A DNA stretch of 64,000 nucleotides from Drosophila pseudoobscura (lineage: Eukaryota > Arthropoda > Insecta > Diptera > Drosophilidae). The notes beneath the pieces are model-generated. The model had not been told where the DNA came from, did no database searches, and saw only the letters and a list, made by a program, of their open reading frames with translations. The position numbers and the translations under genes are program-made. Location: NCBI RefSeq assembly GCF_009870125.1, contig NC_046681.1, forward strand, positions 4,650,001-4,714,000, written 5' to 3'. Each line of letters begins with the position of its first letter. The stretch's first letter is position 1. This document shows, piece by piece, positions 53,781 through 64,000 of this stretch.

Positions 53781-55136
53781 ATGACGGAAGCAACGAGCAA
53801 GCGAATGTACGATGTGAGCGACCCAAGTCCCCAAGTGCTGCATGCCACCCAATTAGCGCAGAACGGCCCGAAGAGGCAGGTGCTATGTCTTGAGGATATG
53901 GACGACTGGGTTCGCTCGCAGGCCTACAAAGATACGATTGCTTACATCAACAACACCAGCATGGCCATACAGGGCAAGAAATTGAGCAGCGAATTCCCAG
54001 TGTCGGAGAAGGTTCGTAGACTGTGCGATATTTTCGACGGCCTGGAGATACTCCTATCCGAGAATACACCCAAGTTTGAAAGCGCTCATTCTTGGCTCAC
54101 GGCCCAGCAGGGCAATGCTAACGCCTACCGCAACTGGATGCGCCTAATGCATCAGTTCGTTTTCTCGGTCCTTGACGAGGCAGTACAGCCGGAGTGCAAG
54201 CACATCAACGAACTGGGACAGTACTTGCGGCGCTCCTTTGGCTGCTCGAGCAGCCTGGAGTTTGGTCCCGGCAACGAGCTAATGTTCTTGTTCTTCCTTT
54301 GCGGTCTGTTCAGGGCTGGCATCCTATTCGCTGATGATACGGTAGCCGCGGCCCTGCTGCTCTTCCACCGCTACATCCGGCTGGTGCGCCGCCTGATCCT
54401 GACCTACTCGCTGTCGCTAACAAAGGACTCAAGGTGCTCGATGGACGACTACTACGTGATTCCCTATATTTGGGGATCAGCCCAGCTTTCGTTGGATGCG
54501 CCGTTCTCCCCGATGGAGAGCGAGATGCAGCTGGAGATGGAGGCTCATCGGCAAGACTACATGTTGCTAGGGGTCATCGACCACCTGCGGAAGACTCGAG
54601 GGCTCCAGCTGAACCAGGTGGCCTTTCAGCTGTGGTGCATTCTGTCGGTACCAACCTGGCCGGAGGTCTACGGGGCAATCGAGCGCGCCTACGTGTCGAA
54701 CGTGCTCTCCTCATTCGAAACAGTTGAGAACGCGATTTTTTGTGAACTCATGTCTTTTCAAAGCGTGTCGTCGGTGAGCATGGTGCCGCGTGCTTATCTG
54801 GGGAATCGATACTCTGAAGATCGTCGGAGTTCGATGCGCCATCAAGAGCAGGCAGACGTCTCCGAGCAGAAGCCAGATACCAATAAGAAATTGGCACCGC
54901 CAGTCCACAAGTGTGTGAGCATGCAGCCCAGCTTGTTCTTTGGCTTTTCCGATAAGAAGTCCACTGATGCGGACAGCAATGATGACGAGCACGATCCTTT
55001 GTGGATAGTCCGGCGCCGCAATGACCAGGAGGAGGAGTCAGATACGAGTACAACAGTTTTTTTTACGGATGCGATGATTATCAACGATGGTCCAACGTCC
55101 TCATCGTCCTCATCGTCCTCTAGTACGGCCAAATAA
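53781..55136 (+). CDS. Divergent PP2A activator (PTPA family), intronless, with long C-terminal tail
   Basis: A 451-codon ORF. The ATG at 53,781 is chosen because the frame extends upstream only through non-ATG codons. Residues 37-335 are a PTPA fold: LEDMDDWVRSQAY (family W..S.AY), a GKKL and EFPVSEKV block, YRNWM, FGPGNELMFLFFLCGLF (family YGTGHEAAFAAFLCCL), DDTVAA, PYIWGSAQL (family PFIWGSSQL), QDYMLL and FQLWCILSVPTWPEV (family NQLW..SAVPSW..V). PTPA is a peptidyl-prolyl isomerase-like chaperone that, with ATP/Mg2+, loads the active-site metals of the PP2A catalytic subunit. The conserved GTGHE is GPGNE here, so ATP/substrate handling may differ. Residues 336-451 are a hydrophilic, Ser-rich tail absent from canonical PTPA (about 320-400 aa). 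The AATAAA overlaps the stop (55,132). An intronless, diverged copy suggests a retrogene, plausibly testis-expressed. Confidence 0.95.
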   Translation: MTEATSKRMYDVSDPSPQVLHATQLAQNGPKRQVLCLEDMDDWVRSQAYKDTIAYINNTSMAIQGKKLSSEFPVSEKVRRLCDIFDGLEILLSENTPKFESAHSWLTAQQGNANAYRNWMRLMHQFVFSVLDEAVQPECKHINELGQYLRRSFGCSSSLEFGPGNELMFLFFLCGLFRAGILFADDTVAAALLLFHRYIRLVRRLILTYSLSLTKDSRCSMDDYYVIPYIWGSAQLSLDAPFSPMESEMQLEMEAHRQDYMLLGVIDHLRKTRGLQLNQVAFQLWCILSVPTWPEVYGAIERAYVSNVLSSFETVENAIFCELMSFQSVSSVSMVPRAYLGNRYSEDRRSSMRHQEQADVSEQKPDTNKKLAPPVHKCVSMQPSLFFGFSDKKSTDADSNDDEHDPLWIVRRRNDQEEESDTSTTVFFTDAMIINDGPTSSSSSSSSSTAK

Positions 55137-55137
55137 A
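55132..55137 (+). terminator. Poly(A) signal AATAAA overlapping the PTPA paralogue stop codon
   Basis: AATAAA spans the TAA stop. Unless a later AATAAA is used (for example near 55,209), the 3' UTR would be extremely short. Confidence 0.5.
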
Positions 55138-57970
55138 ATCATTAGCCGACCAAAGGAATTAATATATATTTTTGTTATACGTTACACATGTACATACCTA
55201 TCTGTTATAATAAATCATATTTTGAAATACATTCGCTGTGTATTCCGTCTGAGCGAGAAATATCGTGTGAAAAATGTTGGGATATTAGAATACCGTCTGT
55301 TTGTAGAAGGGTGGCGTATTTTCCAACATTTTATTTAAACGGAATAATATTTTATTTTGTTTTATTTCATTCATATTTAATTGATTATAATTTAAATGCA
55401 ACGAGCCGTGTAGATCGTAAGACTGGAAACAATGTGAAAATCATATCGTAATTCGATATAAAATGATGTATATAGTATATTGAAGTTTATGTATGGAAGC
55501 ACGTTTTGTTCAATTCCTCCGCATGGACTAGGTTGTGGCCAAGGTTAAAAAAGTGTTAAATATTTGAAATCCTACTGACAGAATACCTGTTTTATTCTCC
55601 ATAAGCTTTAGTTGGTGTGGTCTTCTACATTAAACAGATGTGAGTATCTATCTACTCGGCAATCAAGTTATTGGTTCTAAGTATTTTTTGATAAAATGTT
55701 TGAAATTTATTTATTTATTTGAGATTTTATTCCGGCCCCGGCTATGACCAATGTTCGTCACTTAGCTGAGATGGTGCCCCCGTTTATCCCACTATCGCTT
55801 AGGTCCCCTCCGACTCTCATTCGTCGTCATCATCTTCTTGGGGCGCTCATAGTCAGCTCGTTTGTCAACACTGTAAGTAGGGTAATTTTCAATGTAAACG
55901 AAACGCCTACAGCAGCTGCTTCAAATACCCCGCCCGCCTCCTTTTCGTTGGGTGGGTGTTGTGGGTGTGCGGGCTGGCCACCGCCGTCGTTGTCGTTGTC
56001 GCAGTCGCAGTCGCGTACTGCAATTGCATTTGAAATGCATCCCAGCCACACCCTGTCATCCTGGCAGCATGGCTAAGTAGTAGGTTCTCTTGTGAAACTG
56101 AGCAACGTTTTTCCAGCACCAGCAAACATATTTCTCCCCCATTCATCCAACCCACTCAATGGCATCCTCTCCTCTGCTAATATGCAAAATTCACTTGGCC
56201 CTACAGTCGCCTCGGGCTTACTTCTTTTCGTTTATTTCTTTTCTTTTCTGCTGCTGGTATTTTTGTGTGTTCTGTGCCCCCAAACTTCAAACTAAGCATA
56301 AAGTGTTGCCTAATGGGTTTTGAGTGTTTTCGACGACTACAACTACGACAACAGCGCCATCCGAGGGATCTGGAGCAGTGGTGTGGCGGTGGCGGTGGCA
56401 GGGACGGGCACAGGATCGGGCCTGCAATGCATGCTATGCATTTTTTGTTGTTTTTCGTTTGCCAAAAGTTGGTCATTAGCGTCGTTTTCTAGCACTGCTG
56501 CCGCTTCTGTTGCTGTCGGACAGAAAAACAGAAAAGTAAATAACAATTAAAACAATTTTTGCGAGCAGAGCAGAAGGCCCTTAATGACTTCGAGCCCGCA
56601 TCTGAGGTCAAGGATAAGCGTTCAGCTGTTCGGCTCTTGTTTTCCGCATTTGTTGAATATTTTTGCACATTTATTGAACAGTGATTTCCGCCATTTGAGA
56701 TTAATGAAGGAAGGAAGTCGGGGAATAATCTGGGAATTCAATATGCGAATTGGAATATCGATGATGGGACTGAATGCATAATGAACTCGTACAGAGGAAG
56801 TGGAATCAATTGACTCACTTCTTTTTATGACGATGTTATTTCTTAGTGTGTATTTATGAAACGAATGTATGCTTCAGTAATGATCAGCTATAGCCGTTTT
56901 CTATATCCATATATTCTATATTTCGAAGTATTCCGAAAATCCAAGTGATTCTTCACATAACATTCTTGCATTTTTAAGCAAACGTAAGCAGATAAAAGGG
57001 CTGGGAACTAATTAATTGGCTAAGGTACACATCAATTCATATTTGTATGTATATATTTATATACATATGTGCACAAATAAGCAAACAGATAATAACCCGT
57101 TTACTTGTTGTTTCTGCCCTTTAAGATCTTAAGGCTTTGTCAGACATGCCTTAAATTCAAAATATAAATTAAATTGTATTTAAAATAGAATTCTCCATTA
57201 TTTACGAGTCTCCCATTCATGGCATGAATCATGAGATGCGACTCGCCCCCTGCACAATCATAAATTAAACAACCCTATGCCGAATCAAGTCCCACCCTGA
57301 TCCTATGACCCTCATCGGACGGCGTCTTCCAGACCGAGGCGACCCACAAAATAAACATAAAATTCCACCTTTTGCATCCGATATGCATATAAATCTATTA
57401 TAATCACTTCGACGCCACAACAAATTATGATTGAGAATGTTCTCCAACCCCAACTCAACGTGAAATAAATCTCCGGAGAGGACAATGACGGAGTAAAAGG
57501 AAAATGGAAGGAAAATGCTTATCCCACTGGTTGGGGTTGGGGTTCTGGTTTGGCCCGAAAAAGGAAATGTCAAGCCAAGCAAAAGATCTAAAGGATATGG
57601 TAAATCAAGCTAAATAAATCATTTAAATGATTACAGCTTAACTTTTGACGCTTTTAAGCGAAATTAAATGAAGGCCAGCCAGAAGGATCAGTCAGATGAG
57701 ACAGGGGTTGGGGTTGTCCGAGATAGAGGGATAGGACATATCCTATCATAAAAATTATTTATTTGCTTTGAAGAAGAACGTCGGAAATACAAAAAATGAG
57801 AGAAGACAGAAACAGAAACAGAAATGTAACCCAAATCTATGTAAGTGAATCAAGAGAAATCACTTAAGTATATTTTTATGCTGGACATGCTGCCAGGAAT
57901 TACAAATACAGGGCGGCACGCACGCACGCACAGAAAGAGGCCCACAATCAGAGGCAGAGCCAGAGCCAGA

Positions 57971-58006
57971 ACTAGGACCAGGACTAGGACCAGGACTAGG
58001 ACCAGA
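57971..58006. repeat. 12-bp tandem repeat (AGGACCAGGACT)n
   Basis: Three near-perfect tandem copies. Confidence 0.85.
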
Positions 58007-58118
58007 AGCAGGCACAGGACATGAGCGAAGGGACATCGACGACACGACGGACGGTCGCTTGGCGGTTTGCGTGGCTGTCATTTGCCCCCGGGGGCTTTCG
58101 TGGATATGGAGAGGAGGG

Positions 58119-58141
<23 letters not shown>
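58119..58141. repeat. (GA)11 microsatellite
   Basis: A pure GA run of about 22 bp within a GA-rich context. It contains overlapping GAGAG motifs. Confidence 0.9.
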
Positions 58142-58149
<8 letters not shown>

Positions 58150-61100
58150 AGCAGTTGGGCCAGAGAAGGAGAAGTGCCATCAAAAGGACATCAACACGTA
58201 GCAAATAAAAGACATGCCACAAGGATGTGCTGCCACAGCTTCAGACACAGCTTCTTCTGATGCTCTTTGGCCATTGCTACATTGCAAAATTATTATGATT
58301 TATATGGCCTTTGGGAATGCGCACTAAAACACATACACAAAACCCACCAGAGAGCTAGAGAGGGGCGGACAAACAGCGAGTGGCGCACAAAGGACTTGGC
58401 CAGGATACGTAGAATAGAGTCGAGTAGAGTCGAGTCAAGCCGAGCCGATTCGAGTCGTCGTCGCAGTGGCCGCAAAACTTTTGCCCGCTGCGACAAAATA
58501 GAAAACTTTCTTGGCATAATTCTTTCTATTTTCCGTTTGCCTGTCCTCGCCGCTGCGTATTCCTTCTCTCCGAAATTAGGTTAACACTGACGAATTAAGG
58601 ACATTAGCGTCATAAAGAAATAAGTAATGAAAGAAGCAGCAAGTTGAGCATTTCTGCTGAGTGCGTAAGGCTCCACCAGCAACAGCAACAAGAAAACAGG
58701 ACCAGCACTTTTCCCCACACTTCCTCCACCGATTAACTTGCAGGCCACATTTGAAAGCATTTTCACAGAGGCTTTCCTCCGAAAGTAAAAGGATACATGC
58801 AGCTGCAGTAGAGATGAATATATATACATATCCTGGTATCAAAAACGAGAAACTATTCAAATAGACCTTAAATCTGTATTCAGTATAAGTATTCTATAAG
58901 ATGTACCATATATGTCCAGAAATTTATCGGAATCGTTTCACCTATGCCATTGTTCCTCCGCGAATCCCCGCTATGCCAAGAGCTGCCTACATATTGTGCA
59001 ACTAATAAAATATTGATTTATTAAATTATGCACCGACAACGTCGCGGGGTTTCGCTTGTCAATATTTTCCAAATTTGTTACTATCAGGCCCGACCCATGT
59101 CGTTTGTTCACATACAGTTGGCCCTCTCATCGTGAAGCCCACACTTGTCCCAGGCAACTTCCCTGCCCCTGTGGCGTAACCATACCCTTTCCCACCACGA
59201 TATTTTGCTGGCCTTCGCAAAGTGCTTTTTAAAATACCGCCTTGAGCATTTGGTTTGTTTGCACCATTGGCAGCTGTTGGTGGACTGTTCCGGATTCGGG
59301 AGTACCCTATATAAACGAGAGGAGCTTAGGAGAGGGCGAGGGCGATGGCGATGGCGAGGGCTTAAGTAACCACAAAACTTTAAAATTGTTTGGCACCCTT
59401 CGAAGCAGTGCGAGCGAGCGGCATGGCAAAGCCTTGTTTGTCCAACCCAATAAGGAGTCTTTGACGTGTAGGGGCTTGCTTTATGAGAATATCCCACCCA
59501 GTAACCCTTTACTTACTGCCAGGGCAGAGAGGGCCGGGAGCTGCATGGCTTCAAGTTCGACGTCTGCTGCTGCTGTCTACTATCCTAGATGTCTCCCTCT
59601 CTTTCTCTCTGGCCAACTCCCTCTGTTAACTGTATTTTAGACTGTTTATAGATGCTTCTGCTGCTGTACTGCTGTTGTTATTCTACTGCTCTAGCCATTT
59701 GCTGACGTCGATTATGCCTTTTTACAGAAAATTTCCTTCGGTTCCCTGGAAACAAGAAAAACTTTCCGATGGAAACTGAGAAAGGCAGCACGAGAAAAGG
59801 ATTGGGGGGAGACTGGACTTGGTTTTCAACATTGTCTTGCGGTTTGCTGCATGCAAAATGGTTTTATTTTTTGAAAAATGTACTCCAAGAGTTTTTGGTG
59901 GCTTTTCTTTTGCATTTTTCGGCAAAAGGTTGAAAGTTTTGAATGGAAATATTTCACAATTGCTCAGTAACGCATTATGGTTGAAATTGAGCTTGAAGAT
60001 TGCACTCAATGCTATAATCAGGAAAGTAAAGATATTAAACAGGCGGCAAAAGATTCAACATCACATCAGTAGCCCACAAAGAGCACATTGCAGGGGCAAA
60101 AGTACGAGTCCGTATGAAAGATATTCTATGTACCTTTATGAACATAATGAATATCCTACTGTGTGCTGCCCACGGTAATCACAGAGGCCGAAGAGGAACT
60201 GGTCACCAAGTCCCGCTCTCTCTCTCGGTTTATTCTGAGCCGTGCCCCGCGTACATAGATCAGAACCCGCTAATGATAAGCACTTAAAATTGCCATGAGG
60301 TGGAAACTGTTTCGCATAAGAAGTTAAATTTGTACAGAAGATTATCAGCCTGCTGGTGGCATTTAATGTCCCTATGAATACGAGTATCCATTTGTTCCTT
60401 GTGATTTTCAAAGCTGCACATCTCGACATACCATAACCAAGACGCGGGTCCAGCGCTGGAAAAATATTCCCACTTCCAAACACACCTGACATCCGCTAAA
60501 GAGGATACCAGAACATAGTCCCTGCACACGTTTCCGGGTTTGCACCCGAAGGTTTCCACCGGTCTGGCCACAAAACACAACGTGCAGAGAAACAAACTGC
60601 TATTATGGCACACGATAAAAAGTAAATGGTTGCAAAAGAGACATAGAGGCAGAGAGGTAGAGAAACCGAAAGGAAAAAATGAAATAAAAAATCGGAAGCC
60701 AAAAACGGGCGCATAAAAATTGCATTAAAATTGCCACGCGGACATCCGCAATGGACCCTGAGCCCCATAGAGAGTGGGTGCCATCCGAGGGGCGGGCAGG
60801 TGGACACTGCCCGGAAATGCAAAAGTAGACGGAAGTGCAAGTTGTGCAAGAAACTCTACATTTGCAATGACAGCCACCTCCTTTCTGTTCTTCGAACTGG
60901 GGCGCAAAATTAAATGTTTCCGCATACGAGAAACGAGCACAGCGCAGAAAGAGCCAAATAAAAAGAGCAACCCCAAATGGAACTTGCAACCATTTTCTTG
61001 TCATTTGCCGGACGCCATTCTGACAGTTTATTGCAAACAATTTCTTTTTTGGCCAGGCCCTGGAGTCATCGCCTAGCCCCCGACGTTGCCCCTCCAGGCC

Positions 61101-64000
61101 GTGTCTAATTTGGCACATCATTTAGTGGAGGCAAATCCCTGTTCAACTTGACTTGGCCACTTGTCACCTCCGCTGGCGGTTGACATCCATTAATCAATCA
61201 AGTGTGTGTGGTGTCCAGGGGTTCAAGGTTTTCGTGGGGTAAGTTTTCCGGGCTTATTTCTTTTCCATCGCCCTAGATAGCCTTCATACGCACCCACATT
61301 CTCCCAGAGAGACAATTAGAGAGACTGCTAATGGAAAGACTAGCTTTGGCTGGGGTCGACTTGGTGGCTGATTTTTAGGGATAGCCGTATACAGTGGCGG
61401 GTACTGTTAGGGGATGGCATAGATTCCCTCGAAATATAAAGATTTTAGTACATCTAAAGGCTCGTAGAAAAACAAAGTTTAAATCTGTACTCCCTTTGAA
61501 TGTTTGGAAGAGAGTTCAACACACTTTTCCGCACATTCTCTTTTAAGCCGATTAGGCTCTTTTTCCTCTCCCACTCTTATTCATAAGTAATAGTGGAGGC
61601 CCCCATTTCCTTGCAACAAAAACAGCTGCACGCCCCTGAACTGCTACAGCCCAAGTTGCCTCATCAACTCCCGCTTCATTAGGTGCACACTCCAAAGGCC
61701 AATGCCAAAAGGTGAAAGACAAAAAATATCAGTACATGGCATGTTAAGGAAGAAGAAGCTGCTGCTACTTATAGATAATATAACAAAAAGAAGAATGAAT
61801 GAAGGAAGACTGAACGAAGAGCAGGTCAAAGTTACACAAAGGGGAAAAAGTTGCAAAAGGCAGTAATAGCAACAAAAACCACAACAAGGAGAGACAGGAA
61901 CTGCCGCCCCCCACCCACTGCCTCTGCTCCAATGCTCCAATGCTGCTTGTCCTGTTCCAGCCTGTGGCTGATTGATCTCGTGGGAAATTTTGCACAGTTG
62001 ATGCAACCAACAGCAACAAGGACACCAACAAAAAAAACTTATATTTTTTTGTTCAGCTCCACTCCGCTTCTGCCCAGACGCTCCGCTCTGCCGTTTTGCT
62101 ATTGCCACTTATTTTGTTTCACTTTTCCACCATCTTGTTTCTTCTTCTCTGTGGCGCACACGAAAATTAACTTAATGTCACTTACACTTTAGTGCTTTGG
62201 GTTAATTTGGTTAGATTATTGTTAATATCCTTTGGGGGGTTCTGCACGGAAACGGAGTATTCATTGTTACTGCGTTGCTCTGTGTTCTGTTCGTGTGTGC
62301 GCGATTGTTCGAGTGTGTGTGTGTGTGTGGAAACACAGGCTAAGAAGTTCTTTGTTCTGTGCTGTGGGCACATTAAGCGCTTAGGCAGTTCTAAAGTTTT
62401 CGCCATAAAAATGATGCATTGCCCTTGGTTAGAACTTTGTCGATTGTCTTTGGCCTGGAGAGAGATTTGACAAATAAATAAATATATCTACTGTAAGAAA
62501 TGGTTGTTTTTGTTGTGTGAAATAAGGATTGAATTATTTGAAGGAAAATTGTTCGTAAAAGTAAGATTTATAATGAGATGAAAGGTATGAGATTTTCTTC
62601 TATCACCAAATACTCAGTTCCGTGACTTTTGTACACAAAAATAAGTTGACACTTCTCCTTCATAATTGTCCATTCTAATTGACCATCCTAATTGCATATT
62701 TGTACGTCGTAGATCCCCATACCATCGCTCAGACTTTCACCTCACTGAACCACACAAACCTGAGCCACGTGGGAGACAAAAAACAGACCGTAGATCAAGG
62801 ATGCTTACATTATGCAAACATATTTATTTGTTCACTCCGAAATTCTCCTCGGAACTGACTTTGCGGCTAATGCAGATGGCAGGCGAAGCGAAGCGTAAAA
62901 TGCTTTGTAAATTATTACAGCAAGCCCGTCTGCAGGGGGCTGGGTGCTTATACTCCGTATATAAATATTTTTCCTCAGATAAACAAAGTATTTGCTCCGT
63001 TGGGCGGAGCTTGTGGGTATAGGGATGCTGGTGGCATGTGTTGTGTCATAAATTTCAATTGACTTATGAATATGGAGAAGATTTTTCCATGGAAAGTTTT
63101 AGCGCCTGCACGTGCCTATAAGTCTAAAAGTATGCAAAAAATATGGCTTTTAAATTTATTTGATAATTTTTTGTGTAGTCTTTACAATTCCCCTCCGCAC
63201 GAATGCTCAATTAGTTAATTTTGATGGAGGCTGACGAGGCTTCAAATGAGCCAATAAAAAAAAAATACATGTGCGGAATCCGAATTCAAAACCTTTTTGA
63301 GACACTACCATCTCCATTTGTCTGTCTGGTTGTATCTCAATAATTTTCTCAGATTCACTTTATTATGTCTGGAGTTGCCATGGCTCTGTAAACGATCGGC
63401 CCAGAAGACTTTGTATCTTTATTTATTGCATAGTAATTTAACTTAAAAACTGTTCGAGCACTAGCTACTAGGGCGTTCAGCTCAGCTGTTTAATGGATCC
63501 TGTTAGATACAATCGTTTAATTTAATAATTTAACTTTTTGCGGAGCATTTTTTTTGTATTTAAATACCGAGCATGATACAATAAATTCGTAGACTTCTAT
63601 TTTCTTTAAAGCCATTCAAAATGTACCGCGACAATAACAACATTTGAATATATTATTATTTTTTTATGGCAGACAAGGCTTTTCCCATACCTCTTCAGTC
63701 CTCGTATGAATTACGCTTTCATTTGTATGCAGGCAGGGGGTTACTTCTAGGCGATTTTCATAATTACATTAAGCATATTAAACGTCTCGCTTTCCGCCTT
63801 CCGTCTTGGTCTCTTCTCTTCACTCGTACTCCTTCCAACCCTCCGTTCTCTGTACACCCCATCCGGAATACGCCCCCTTCTCTCCGCCCCTTCTCTCTTC
63901 TCCTTGGAGCTAACTAATAACGTGTCATAAAAGATTTTCAGCGCTTTAAATACGTGGGTTCGTGTGTGCGGTATATGTATATGTATGTGTGCTCTGTGTT

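Larger units (their letters stand above)
55140..64000. other. Long gene-free region
   Basis: About 8.9 kb with no gene I can support on either strand. It contains AT-rich blocks (55,300-55,480; 56,860-57,240), GC-richer patches with GGTGGC/CGTCGT repeats (55,960-56,010; 56,375-56,400), a 12-bp tandem repeat at 57,971, a GA microsatellite at 58,119, GAGTCGAGT repeats at 58,425-58,455 and many homopolymers. The ORFs of 100-170 codons are antisense or skew artefacts. It looks like a large intron or regulatory desert. Confidence 0.5.

Noticed and set aside
1..64000. rRNA, snRNA and intact tRNA genes
   Set aside because: No sequence with the required conserved boxes was seen apart from the degenerate tRNA-Ser-like hairpin at 8.3 kb.

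Overview
This is nuclear DNA from a Drosophila species. The evidence is 50-60 nt introns, AATAAA poly(A) signals, dispersed mini-Helitrons of the INE-1/DINE-1 type (termini resembling TATACCCGATACTCA, a GTCY proto-microsatellite core and the conserved 'CTTGATCAGCATCAATAGCCGAGTCGATT' region seen in pieces) and insect-type protein families. The particular INE-1 variant and the gene mix suggest the obscura group, but that is an inference. The window is gene-poor. Most of it is non-coding DNA rich in homopolymers, GA/CA microsatellites and homeodomain-like AT motifs, as expected of large introns or regulatory deserts.

Layout. 0.1-1.6 kb: two divergently oriented genes for small secreted proteins, each recognisable only after removing one small intron (a glycoprotein with a lipocalin-like C-terminus on the minus strand and a Kunitz-like Cys-rich peptide on the plus strand). 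2.4-3.5 kb: possible 5' exons of a minus-strand gene. 7.5-8.0 kb: a two-exon RIIa/DPY-30-like docking-domain protein. 8.2-8.6 kb: a tRNA-Ser-like hairpin relic and a candidate membrane-protein exon. 12-17 kb: ambiguous ORFs, an INE-1 fragment, a frameshifted Helitron Rep/helicase relic and an interstitial (TTAGG)n tract. 21.8-22.5 kb: a non-LTR retrotransposon RNase H relic. 33.2-33.8 kb: axonemal dynein light chain 1. 34-50 kb: a transposon-rich stretch with at least six INE-1/Helitron copies, a gypsy-like relic and a decayed Tc1-like element, and within it a serine carboxypeptidase gene (39.9-41.2 kb). 53.8-55.1 kb: an intronless, divergent PP2A-activator (PTPA) paralogue. 55-64 kb: no gene recognised.

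Three of the four best-supported genes (RIIa protein, axonemal dynein light chain, PTPA paralogue) belong to families with sperm or cilium roles or are compact, intron-poor copies typical of testis-expressed Drosophila genes. The 0.5-1.6 kb pair looks like seminal-type secreted proteins. There is no operon logic; the genes stand alone.

The least explained signal is a set of three dispersed small loci (27.7, 36.5 and 52.4 kb). They share an exon/intron arrangement (a 48-56 nt intron just upstream of or at the start codon) and, for two of them, clear nucleotide similarity across the splice junctions. They encode short Arg/Ala-rich basic peptides I cannot assign to a family.
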